Origin: Sitta carolinensis | Taxonomy: Eukaryota; Chordata; Aves; Passeriformes; Sittidae | DNA: 64,000 nt | Direction: 5' to 3' | NCBI GenBank assembly: GCA_032173965.1 | Contig: JAVUNC010000004.1 | Location: 5,810,001 to 5,874,000, forward strand | In this document: piece by piece, positions 53,701 to 64,000 of the stretch | Numbering within the stretch: position 1 is the stretch's first letter | Layout of the letters: each line of letters opens with the position of its first letter | Program-made: the position numbers and the translations under genes | Notes under the pieces: model-generated | Database searches by the model: none | The model's input: the letters and a program-made list of their open reading frames with translations, nothing else | Told to the model about the DNA's origin: nothing

Positions 53701-56700
53701 CAGTAAATACAGAAATTCTGTTCAAATTCCAACAGTATTTTGACATAATGTAAGAAACAGTTGGAATCCTTACCTTCTTATCCCAGAGAGTCCCAAACAC
53801 CAAAATGAATAATCCCTAGGAGACAGATAATTACACACATTTTGATGACACCAATCTTTAATTGCAATATCTCATGAGTATCTCCAGCATTGTCCACGGT
53901 ATTATTTAAACTTTGAACTCTTCGATATAGGTCATTTTTCTAACTGCATATCACATAGTGGGCTGCTCATTTGGCAGTTCCCCAGGTGTGGTCTATTTAA
54001 ATTCTTTGTTGATCTGGTCTACAAACTGACACAATATTTGGAAGAAGGAATGTTTGTGTATGGAAGACATGTCCTACCTATGCTCTTCAGGCAAACTAGT
54101 AGGTCCCAAGAAAAAGGCCAGTGAGTTTGGTCTGAAGAACAGAGTTTTGATGCCATTCTTAACAATGGCAAATCTTAAGAGAGAGTGCACATAACTATTT
54201 TGTCCTTAAGAAATCTCCTTGTATACTGGGAACCTACTGGCCACCAAATACGTTGCAAAAGCCATACTGACTGAAAACTCTCAATCATGTGCATTTTTGT
54301 CAGTTCTTATCATTAGTACTTCTCAGCTGATCTTGGTGACTTTCTTATGGTTTATACTGGAACCCACAGAAGCATAACATGGTGCCTCCAGCTGCACTGT
54401 AAATGGAAACAGGGATGCTCAAGTTTGCCCACCTGAACATAACGGGGCTGTTTTCCTGGTCTTCAGCAGGGAAGTTGACCCCTACTACTGACAAAGTAGG
54501 GAGTTATCTTTAGGTCAGCTTTATCTATACAGCACATCTGCTAAGGCAGCTGAGAATATGAAATACTGCTGAATTCCTGGAATGGCTTTCTCAAAGAACC
54601 CTTTTGGAATAAGGATGTGTAAGGCAAATTTAAGCTTATCTTTGCTGTTCTTATTCCCTGCCAAGCACAGCACTGCAAAAATTTCTCAATGTTAAATCAT
54701 GATAGAGGAAACAAAAATATGTGCAACTCACCTGCAAAGCATTGAGCAGACTAAAGAGAATGTGGAAAGCTTGATGACTGCTTTTGATGATGATGGCAAA
54801 GCCGAAACCCCAGGTGAGGCCTAACAGTGGGGTCAGGATGGCCACACTTTTGCCAATCTGAAATAGAGATTTCCTCTCCTGCCCACTTGACCTATCCCCA
54901 ATAGTTGGCCTCAGTATTTTTATTATAACAACTGCAGCGATGAACAAGTTCGTGGCCACGATGATCAAGGCAGGTACGACGAAGGCCAGGAGAGCTTTGC
55001 TTTCCATCCAGTTGAGCCAGCAGACATCCTTTCTTGTGTAACTGTTCTTTGGCAGCGTGACAGCAATGGTGGTGACTGCAATGACAAAGGGGCACACGTA
55101 TCCCAGGCAGAATGCCACCGCCTTCTGAGCAGTCTTACTTGTGTTGTGCAAGATGAACACCAGTCTGTAGAAAAGGATGAGGCCCAGGCTCAGCATCCAG
55201 AAAAAGACACACAGGTAGAAAAAATGGATGAAGAAGGTGGCCATGATACAGATGTCTCTGTTCGTCTGCTGGTTCTGACCAGAGATGAAGGCAGTGACAA
55301 TGAACCAAACGTCAGCAATCAGCAGGGTTGTAGCAATGTTGAGAATACAGACGTGGCGCATGTAGGAGGTGGTGTTGTTTGTCACGTACTTCCAGACCAA
55401 GGATTCAATTATGATGCAGACCACCAAGCTCACGATTGAAATGGCCAGGCCAACATAGGAAATATAATTTTCAAAGATTAGCTCGGAGGATCTATCAGGT
55501 GACATTAGGATGGAGAATGATGTCAAGTGATTGCAGGAGCAAGTGACATACTCTCCTGACTCTGTGGATGTGCAGCCACGAGTATCCCAGTCCCCCCCGT
55601 GACTGTTGAGTGTGAAATTCCAAAAGACACACTCGGGCATCGTTAGAGACAAGTTTTTCTTTGCAAATGTCATATTAACATCAAACTTCTGGCTTGTGTT
55701 GTTGGTCAAAGTTGTTGTTATCAATAAACCATTCACATATTGGAAAGGCTTCTGGGGTAAAATATGTCCAAGTTTTGAGTACATCACACTGACAATGGTC
55801 GAATTTTGGGTTAGAGTCTGGATTTCAGTTTCACTAATGAGCACATTGACTGTGAGGTTATTTGTACTGAGAAAGTTCTTATTATATGTGTTGTTATTTT
55901 CCTTGACAACTATCCCTTGGAGCTGAACAGTGTTTGCACAGACAGAAGGAATGGTGTTATTAACTGGTTGGAGGCGCACGGAAAAATTTTCTACTGACTG
56001 CAGTAACAAAGAACTTTGTCGTGTCTCCTTGTTATTCAGGATTTCCCAAGCTTCATCTGTGGTATTACCAACAATTAAGTCCACTGTGGATAGGAAATCC
56101 TGGAACAACAACAGAATAATGCAGTTACTGAAATCCCACATAATTAATTGTTGTTTCTGATGGCAATTATGCATGGTCCTAGATGTGTCTTTTGAAAAAG
56201 CCCAACATTTTCTTATTTTGCTCAGTCTGTATGAAGTCTTCAGTTGTTAACTCTCTGCATACTCTGTTTTCAAGTTAAGATATCCAAAAGCAGAAGTGTG
56301 TGACTATTTTTATATATATTATTTGGTATTTTTGCATCTCCAGCCTTCTTTCCTTACTTTCTCAGTGTTTGTACTGTCTTTAATTTCTTGGTGTCTCATG
56401 TAGGGTTCTCTATCTACAAACCATTAAGCCTTTTTGCACTTTTCTGTTCAGAAGACCACTGCTTTTCTTCTGGACCTCACAATCAAGGTTCCAAATTATT
56501 TCTAAGGTTTCTTTTATTATTCATTTGTTGTTACATCCAACTCATTTTCCTTGTTTTATCATGGTTCCTGGAATTTACTCTCCCTATTACTGTAGGGAGA
56601 GTAAATTCCTACTACTGTACTGTAGTAGGCAAACTTCTTATTACTTTCTTTCTATTTCAACCTTTCTTTTCTATTCCTACTTCTACTCATGGAATCATAG

Positions 56701-59700
56701 GATCACAGATTGGTTTTGATACTTAAAGGTCATCCAGTCCAACCTCCCTTCCAGGGGCTGGGACATCCCTTTTGATCTTGGGTTTGGGACATCCACAATT
56801 TCTCTGGTAAATCTATTCCAGTGCCTTACTGCCCTCACAGCAAACAATTTGTTCCTAATACATAATCTAAACCTGCTCTCTTTCAGTTTAAACCATTGCT
56901 CCTTGTCCTGTCACTACAGGCCCTGATAAAAAGTCTTCTTGTAAGTCCCTTTTAAGTACTGAAAAGTTGCAATAAATTCTTCCCTGAGCCTCAAGGCTGG
57001 ACAGCCCCAACTCTCTCAGCCTGTCCTCATAGAAGACCTGCTCCAGCCCTCTGACCATTTCTGTGATCCTCCTTTGGACACACTCCAGCATATCCACATC
57101 CTTCTTGCCCAGAGGATCCCAGATGTGGATGGAGTGGTCGAGGTGGGATCTCACCAGAGCAGAGTAGAGGAACAGAATTGTCAGGTTTTGTTTTCTGTTG
57201 GGAACCCAAATTTGTGAAAGTCTCTGTTTCCCCAGCCTTGCAACAGAAGAACAGCCAAGATCTCTCTGTTCTCTTGTCCAAGGATTGTTTATTTTTCTTA
57301 TCTTGTACATTTGTGCTCTGACCTGCTGAGATCTTTCTTGCAGGTCAGAATCAGGCAAACTCCTGACTCTTTTGGGTGGTGTTATCTTTTATACTAAAAA
57401 CTACATATGCTTTATTTACAATAGTTCTCCAATACCTACCAACTATGTTAAAAGTTTACTCTAATCCAATTAAAAAGTGCCACCATCACAGCAGAAGATG
57501 GAGGCTAAAAGTCCAAGAAGGGCAGGGACATGCCCTAAATCCTCCATCTTTGTCCCTTAAACTCCATTATAAAAACTCTAAAATTCTACTTTTTCACCCT
57601 GTGATAAGTTAACTATCACTCTACTTAAATTCTTGTGACTTATAAATTTTTCAGGACAGTCAGAGAAATATCCTGGGTTCCCACAGAGAATCACCTCCCT
57701 CGACCTGCTGGTCACACTCTTTGTTAAGCAGCCCAGGACTTGTTTGCATGTCTGGGCTGCAAGAGCATGTTGCTGGCCCATGTCCAATTTTTTATCCATT
57801 ATCCCTTGTCCTTTCCTGTCTTAGAACGCTGGAGATATCCAAGTGTTCCTAGAACATTTCTAGTTTCTAAGCTTACAGCAGCTTGTCTTTAGTGCATAGA
57901 CTCTTTTTTTCCTCATCATTTTGAGTTTTCATAAACTCCTCTGTATCTTTGCTGTCACTTCATCTCATTCCCTTAACACTTTCCTGATCTTGATCCTAAG
58001 CAAGTGTGAAACTTCTTCAGGAAGAACATCATCCCCTGTGACAAAAGGGGCCAAAGGGGGTAGATAAGACTTGAAATAAAACCTTACCTGCATAATGTTC
58101 TCCTTTGCCTCTGCTGGGATAGAAGAGACCATATCCAGAATGGTAACAACTGCACCTATGTTTGCTGAAGAATTGTTTATTGTGGTTAGCTCCTTTTTTA
58201 TCTGTTCCCTAAGCTGTTCAAGGTAGAGGGGCAGTTCTGCTTTTGCCTCAGGACTGTTGACCAAAGACTGGAACAGAAGAAAACAGCACATCACATGTCT
58301 GAAATCCTCTAACCTCACTGAGAGAAAGGTGACTCTGGATGGTTTTTGGGTGGGAAGAGCACTGTGGGATGATACCAAGGCTGAAAACCAAGGCCTGGCA
58401 CCCATCTGTCAAATGCAGTGGCCAAGGGTGTGAGCACTGTAGGAAGGGCCCGGGGATGAGGCTGAGCAGTGGCCCAGACTTGTTCCTACGGCCTCACTGT
58501 TGGTGTGCTCTGTACCATGCTCTGGGTTTGTGCCTGAGCACAGCTCAGGGAACGCTCCAGGCCAGCAACTGCTCCGTAGGGATGCCATGGACAAGGTGAC
58601 CTTGCCTGGAAGAGGAGCGCTCATGTGTACGGACATTATCCATGCAGTGCCTCCGGGCTCGGGAGGAGCCTCGGCGCTTTCGCTGGCTGGACTAAACAGG
58701 GCCAAACATTCTTCAGATCTTGTAAAAGAAACTTTTAAATGCTTCATATATTTTAGATTGTGATAAGCAAAAATCATGCAACCAACATTTTTGTTCTTTC
58801 TTCCCACCCACCTTGGCACCACAGCCTCCACAAACCCATGAGTGTTACCTCAGCCCCACTCAGCAGATTGTTTATTGGTCCAGTCAGGCAGTCATTCCTT
58901 AAAACTTTCCATGAGCTGTTGATGCACTGGTAAGTTGTACTGCCTCGAGTAAAACCTTTCGTATTTTTTACATCACAGCATGGCTTTATTAATATGTCAC
59001 TTTCTGTTCCAATGCCCAATCTGTCTGAGCAGGAAATTTTCTTACCTGTACAGAGAGGAGACAGAGACAAAATAAAAAGCAGGGAGGTGAATGAATTACC
59101 CCCAAAAAACTTGTGATCTGTTCAAAGATCTTTAAATTTAGGATTTCACCTTACTCTCTTCATTAATTATGAGCTTTCAAGATGTACATGTCTCACATTC
59201 TGAATTTTTATGAATCAGGAAATTAGAAAGGAAATCTAATAAAGCTCTGATTTTTGAGTATTGAATCAAGCTAACAAACCAACACTCAAAGACTTAGATT
59301 TATCTTTCAGATTACAGGGTTAGACAGATCTGGAGTGGGATTATATTGACCAACTAATGAACAATAATTTATACAAAGTTTATTCCTTTAAGGTACTCAA
59401 TAATGCTGTAGCACTAACAGGAAATTCATTAATACCTTGATACTGAGGCCTCAACACTTTTCGAAGAAGAGTGTTGCTAAGTGTCTTTGATTGGCTTAGT
59501 CATATCAGTAAGTATCTGCTGATTAAAATGATTAAAGTAATTAAAGTGTCTGCATATTTATTGCCTAAGAGAGTGAAATCTGGCAGATACAGTGATTCAA
59601 CTGTAGGTACCACTGTTGTGGAAAAGAAAGAAAATTTCTGCATCGGGGGGATGTCCAACATTTCTTCCTTTCCACTTTAGAAAGAAGAGCTGAAATATTG

Positions 59701-62700
59701 AAACTCTTGTCAGAACTAAACATCAAAGCTGGATTTAGCAACTCTGAATTCTAATTACCAAAAATTCCCTGCAGAGCCGACTGGAAGCTGCCCTGGTCTC
59801 TGCAGCACCTCACAGGGGTTGCCCTTCTTGTGTTCAAAGTGGAAATGCTCTCCCACAGGCTGCCCTCCTGAGCCAGATGAGGCACCACAGTCTTTGATCA
59901 TTGCTAAACTGCTGTGCAAGCTGGGAGCTGCATGATCACATTTCAGCACAGGGGATGAAGCTTGGTGGTGCAGCCTGCAGTAGTGACTAAACTGTCACTG
60001 CTTTGGAACATGCTGGGACCACTCTCAAATACAGTAAAGACAATGAATCTTGTCTATTTATTTTTCTAAAATTAGATCAAATCAGTATTTTCCTCTGTGT
60101 GTAAAAATTTCCCATCAGAAAAGAAGGCAATTTTTTTGGATAACAAAAGGTGTTCCTGTTAGATGTCACAGGTGATGAATTTGTGGTGCCCGATTTAACA
60201 AAGATACTGGGATGTCCTGTGTAACAGCCATAAACAGTAACTTTTTTCCTTACCAGGTATCAAGTGCAGTGTTACATATTCACTGTCAACACTGTGTCCA
60301 ATGCGGTTGATAAACTTGCAGTATGCCGTGAACTTTTTCTCTTGGCTACATTCTTTTTCCGTGTGATTGTACATGTAGCAAAGCAAATTGTCTTTTTTCT
60401 TTTTCTCTGTATGAATTGATGAAGACAGATTAACAATGATTTGGGGTCAGTCAACTAAAACCAGCAGAAAGCATTGGCAAAACTTTCTTTTCTGTGGTTA
60501 CTAGAAAAGAAACAACTTTCCTTTATGAAAAAGCTCCCTCTCTGTACACTTATCTCTGTTTCTTACTCTCTGTAATAAATCTGGCAGCTCCTGCGTGATC
60601 AATACCTTTTCATTTACTGCTGTGTGAGCAAATCCTCCCAAACCCTCTTAACTGTGCAGTAACTGAAATTTGCTTTGAAAATAATTTTTGAGAATACTTT
60701 TCCTGCCTTTTACACAGGTGTTTCATTTAGGCTGAGATACTGTTTTGCTGTTCTTATATGGTTCTTTTGAACTCAGGATTTGTGCCACACTCCCACTGCT
60801 TTACAGAATGCCTGTGCCTGAGGGTGAGTCTCCAGCTGCAGTCTCTTCCAACATCCTTGCCTTTTTCTTAGCTACTGAAGGTGTCCTCAGTCTCCACCGG
60901 CTTTACTCCTAAGCCTGTTGTTTTTGCACTCCTGCATATTTCCTGAGATATTTTTTGTAGATCATATTTGCGCACTTTTTTTCCCAATTAATTATTTTGT
61001 AACTTACTCAAAAAAATCTAGTATATAAAAAACCAACTCGCTTGAAAACTTATAGTATATAAAAACTTGTCAGGCAAATTGCAGGATTGCCCTAAATTTG
61101 AAGAGAGAAGCATAGGCTTTTGTGTTGTTAAAGATGTGCCCCCTATATTCTTGAAGAAAATGGAGTAGTTTTTTAAACTGCATTCTTAATGGGTTACTCA
61201 ACATTTTTCATTAATTAGTAGATTTTCTTAAGTAGTGTTTTCTCAGTATTCCTTTTAAAAAGTAGAAGAATGGAGGATAAAAGCAAATAAAAGGAGTTCA
61301 TCAATTTCCAATCTGAAGAAGGGTCAGGATGCCCACTGCTCCCTGCCTGGCAAGTCAAACCGAACACTGAGTTTAACTATTATGCATTTATCACTACAGC
61401 AGCAACTTCAGTTCAGTATTAATCCCAGACATGTTCTGCAGGCATGCTTACCATCCTAAAATAAAAGTCTATTTCCCTTTTTTAGCACTCTCGGAAATGT
61501 TCCTGGGTTGTCATGAAAGCAGTGAGTATGACTTGTTTACACAGACCTAACTGAAAACAAAAAAACTCAGAGACTGGGTTGTGAGACAGGGTGAAATTAA
61601 TGATTCTGCAAGTTTATTGTGTCTTACCAACTTGAAATTCTTTTCGTTGAACCAAAAATGTAACCCTGTAGTCTCTCACATTCTTTTCACTTATGCAGCA
61701 CTCAAGGGCATGTGGCACTTGGCACTGTATAGATGTTGCAATGGGGTCTATCAGGATGTTCTGCTTCAGGGGCAAGGAAATCACATCGATGGTCACATTG
61801 GCAGAACTGTCCAGGCTTTTCTGGGAGAATGTGCAGATGTAGGTGCCTAAAAGAAGTGATACAAAACCATGTCTCAGTTGACAGAAGCGCTTCTCAGCTT
61901 TTGCATGGTCATGAATGCTGAACAAGCACAGTGTTTTTGGCAACATCAAGCCTTGCTGTTCTCCAACAGTTATAATTTTAATGGTGGGGGCTTTATATTT
62001 ACTGTGGCCTGGCTGCATAGTGATTATCAGGGCTAGGGGTTATATAAATGATCTGGTACAGAGATTTCTTTGCCTTTGTAGCCAATGAGACCATATTCAC
62101 TCACCTCTCCAGTCCTGTGAGGCAGACTTCACTGAGAGGACAGACATTGCTGGGGATTTGCTATTTTCGATGCACATAACACAGTCTACTGTTTTTATCC
62201 CGTTTCCAGACTGGATTTTCCAACTGATGCTGTCGTAATTGTTCACATCACTTTCACACGTTATATTGAACCCGTATCCCTCAGAAACTGTTGAGTTTGT
62301 TGAAGATATAGTTATGTGGGCTGAGACAACACAGAACAAAAGTCACATTAGTGAGAGTTACTTTTAATCGTTCTCTTGCAAATTCTGTGTGCCACAGAGG
62401 CCATCTACGCATTAAAGAGCTGCTGTTGTGTCACAGGTCCCTGCCCCTCACCTTTCCGCAGGTACGTGACTCCGATGCTCCGAGCGCGCCGGGCTCCGTG
62501 TCCAGTCTCCAGCTCACATGTGTATGTGGTCACTGCACCTGACTTCTCAGGTGGGCACAGTGACTCGTTGATGTTGAGCAGGTATCCAGTGCAGTTTCCA
62601 CTCAAGATGGATACTCCTATAGAGAAATAAGCATTGTTTGAAGGGCTACAGATGTCTAAAAATATCTCTGGAAAGCACAAGCAATTACTCCAGCTATGGA

Positions 62701-64000
62701 AGCCCTTGTGGGTCTGTATGTAATTCATATCATGGCACTTTTAACTCCTCATTGCTGGAGTTCATTCACATCTTTTACTCCAGCAACACTCACAGAGTGG
62801 CAGTACTCAGCTCTGTGCTGAGATTCCTCCTGCCAAAAATAATCAGAATGCAACAATACTGCTTGGAAATCTCAGTGACAACCAAAATGAAGAGTATTCT
62901 GGTTAAGCCTAACCTCATTATCTGGAATATTTAGGGTGAGTAAAGGTAAATAAAACAGGAGTAAATACTGCAGATTTTAATGCTGTCTAATTTTGAAATA
63001 AAAATATGGAGGTACTTGACAGTCATTCAACTTAAAATCTGAGGAGTGCTGGTTTAGCTGTGAGTACTAAAGCTGTCCCACAGTGCAGCTGACAGTGCAG
63101 CTGACATGAGAGCAGAGCAGAGCTCCTGTGGGAAAGCCTGGCCACAGGGAATCAGGGGTAAAAGAGCCCATTGCAGTAGGCCAGGATCCCCTCTCCCTGA
63201 AAGCACTGCTGCACTCTGGTAACTGTCCTCTGTGAAAGGGACTGCCTGCATGAGCTTTGGAGATTTTATCTCAGTTTGCTGTCCTGCTTTCTGCTAAGTT
63301 TCATTTACAGCCAATAGTTAACAATAAACAGTTACTTCATACTTGTAAAATATTAAGAGGGCAATAGACCATTCTGGGTGATGGTTCATAGGCATTTATG
63401 AGCATTTCCTTTCATGGTACTTTGTAGCTCTTTGTGGCACATTTACTTGGTGTTTAATTAACTCTTTATATTGGAAAGCCTTTTGGGATGCCTCTGACTC
63501 AACTGGCATGTGATCTATCACAGCTAGATAGTGGAGAGGCAAACAGTGCTCATATTTATCTGTACTGCAGCTACTACTGCTACAAGTGCAGCACTTGTAC
63601 CTCACGACTGTCAAATCTCAGTACGTGGTACATGAGAGAGCTTTGTACCCCAAGGGTGATTCTGGAGATAGCAGTACAGACTGATGCACCCATCCTTGCT
63701 CTCAAAATTAAACCATGCTGAAATAAGCTTTTTGGAAGAAGCTGGTGTGCTGCTGGTCCAGGCAGCTGTTTCCATCCAGGATGGCACAGCTTAAAGCATC
63801 AGTTTATAGAGATGCCTGAAACCCCACTGTGCAACACATACAGAGTCTGTCCTTCCCCCTGCCACTCACACCTTTGGAGCATGCCCTGGATTCATCCTAG
63901 GTCTTTGGGGCAGCCACTCAGGAGGAGACCTTTGAGCAATGAACAAACCTAGCAGGTGGAAGACAAACTTCTGTTAATCTTACCTGTAATGTTGATTGTT
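50764..64000 (-). CDS. ADGRF5: ADGRF5 (GPR116), adhesion GPCR, 3' portion; 5' exons lie beyond the window
   Basis: Exons in transcription order: 63984-64000 (partial), 62452-62616, 62105-62320, 61628-61846, 60254-60406, 58849-59045, 58088-58267, 54732-56099, 53774-53815, 53616-53675, 51658-51742, 50764-50843. Phases agree throughout and the stop is at 50764-50766. ADGRF5 is a surface receptor that limits surfactant secretion in mammalian lung. Visible parts: an Ig-like domain (YTCELETG), a second Ig domain split over two exons (ITCESD, DWRG then TYICTF), a hormone-receptor-like cysteine segment (CSDRLGIG to RNDCLTGPIN), the GAIN domain, an intact GPS (CVFWNF, CSCNHL followed by TSFSILM) and seven helices. 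Landmarks include SYMRHVCILNIA, FIHFFYLCVFFWMLSLGL and LTPLLGLTWGFGF. The C-terminal tail reads FNNLCGKTGKYRVSSSE and ends AYSLLN, as in human. Human is about 1,350 residues; roughly the last 920 codons are here. The closest alternative, ADGRF1, lacks this tail and Ig array. Confidence 0.93.
52214..52254. repeat. (GGAA)n-like purine microsatellite
   Basis: Imperfect GGAA/GAAA units in an ADGRF5 intron. The frame reading through it on the minus strand is not an exon; the real exons on either side are already in phase. Confidence 0.85.
52532..52925 (+). mobile_element. CR1 LINE 3' portion
   Basis: Begins 'ggctggagaaatggaatgag' and ends 'gatgatctcggagggtactt' and cccagcttc, the end of an older CR1 subfamily. 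It lies in an ADGRF5 intron, antisense to the gene. Confidence 0.75.
53170..53222 (+). mobile_element. CR1 LINE 3' end fragment
   Basis: Contains 'aactagatgatcttgaatct' and 'tcccttccaacccaaattat' and tctaag, the CR1 end phrase. Only about 50 bases remain. Confidence 0.75.
54732..56099 (-). CDS. ADGRF5: ADGRF5 large exon: GAIN domain end, GPS and most of the 7TM bundle
   Basis: This 1368-base exon (456 codons, phase 0 at both ends) starts DFLSTVDLIVG after the acceptor at 56100 and ends FSLLNALQ at a gtgagt donor. It holds the last part of the GAIN domain, the autoproteolysis site HL|TS with its paired cysteines and tryptophans, helices 1 to 6 and the start of helix 7. Helix 7 is completed by the 42-base exon at 53774-53815 (GLFILVFGTLWDKK). 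The extracellular part has many N-x-T/S sites, as expected. Confidence 0.93.
56688..57800 (-). mobile_element. CR1 LINE, minus strand, split by an LTR
   Basis: The CR1 is in two parts, 56688-57178 and about 57686-57800, that join exactly once the LTR at 57179-57685 is removed. The minus-strand frame in the left part reads YSALVRSHLDHSIHIWDP and then VQRRITEMVRGLEQ, the C-terminal end of the CR1 reverse transcriptase. It is in the same orientation as ADGRF5, within the intron between exons 58088-58267 and 54732-56099. It is truncated and inactive. Confidence 0.88.
57179..57685 (-). mobile_element. Solo LTR nested in the CR1
   Basis: On the minus strand the element begins TGTGGGAACCCAGGATATTT and ends AAAACAAAACCTGACA: 507 bases, TG...CA. 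It is flanked by cagaat (57173-57178) and gagaat (57686-57691), a six-base duplication with one mismatch that fits ERVK-type integration. A TATA box lies at 57386-57393 (minus strand) and a polyadenylation hexamer at 57288-57293, about 100 bases apart, so the U3-R-U5 layout is complete. No internal viral genes remain. Confidence 0.9.

Noticed and set aside
56888..57358. 156-codon minus-strand frame with reverse-transcriptase-like end
   Set aside because: It is a chance join of LTR sequence and the tail of a CR1 reverse transcriptase, without an ATG. Covered by the mobile-element entries.
50764..64000. Possibility that the receptor is ADGRF1 (GPR110)
   Set aside because: Ig-like domains, the FNNLCGKTG tail and the place directly next to MEP1A fit ADGRF5.

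Overview
The window looks like nuclear DNA of a songbird. It has interrupted vertebrate genes with GT-AG introns, several CR1 LINE tails, solo retroviral LTRs of the avian type, two CpG islands and a tandem bitter-taste-receptor (TAS2R) cluster. The order ANKRD66(+), MEP1A(+), ADGRF5(-) matches human 6p12 as I remember it, which corresponds to chicken chromosome 3. Nothing prokaryotic or plasmid-like is visible.

Layout. 1-2.5 kb: non-coding with an old CR1 scrap. 2.6-3.56 kb: CpG island with an intronless IMP3 gene. 3.6-10.7 kb: no recognised gene, but a second CpG island at about 8.44-9.32 kb. 10.7-17.0 kb: ANKRD66 in three coding exons (182 codons plus stop). 17.8-33.5 kb: four tandem units of about 4 kb, each with one single-exon TAS2R on the minus strand. 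Three are intact and the first is broken by one extra T near its 5' end. Solo LTRs sit between or inside the units. 33.5-36.2 kb: non-coding with a decayed MEP1A-like exon and a CR1 scrap. 36.2-49.0 kb: MEP1A, all 14 coding exons, with one extra base in exon 9. 49.0-50.8 kb: the gap between the convergent MEP1A and ADGRF5 genes. 50.8-64.0 kb: the 3' part of ADGRF5 (11 complete coding exons and the edge of a twelfth), with an LTR nested in a CR1 in one intron.

The genes do not form an operon or pathway. IMP3 is a nucleolar housekeeping factor, the TAS2Rs are chemosensory receptors, MEP1A is an epithelial astacin metalloprotease, and ADGRF5 is an adhesion GPCR. I found no wholly new system. The most informative signals are the history of the TAS2R array (identical flanks, divergent coding parts, a constant TATA-to-ATG distance, a unit-specific CTG expansion, an LTR that dates one copy), the relic of a second meprin gene upstream of MEP1A, and two single-T frameshifts that are either real lesions or homopolymer errors. 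Exon boundaries were set by eye from splice sites, phase arithmetic and remembered human homologues; no alignment was run.
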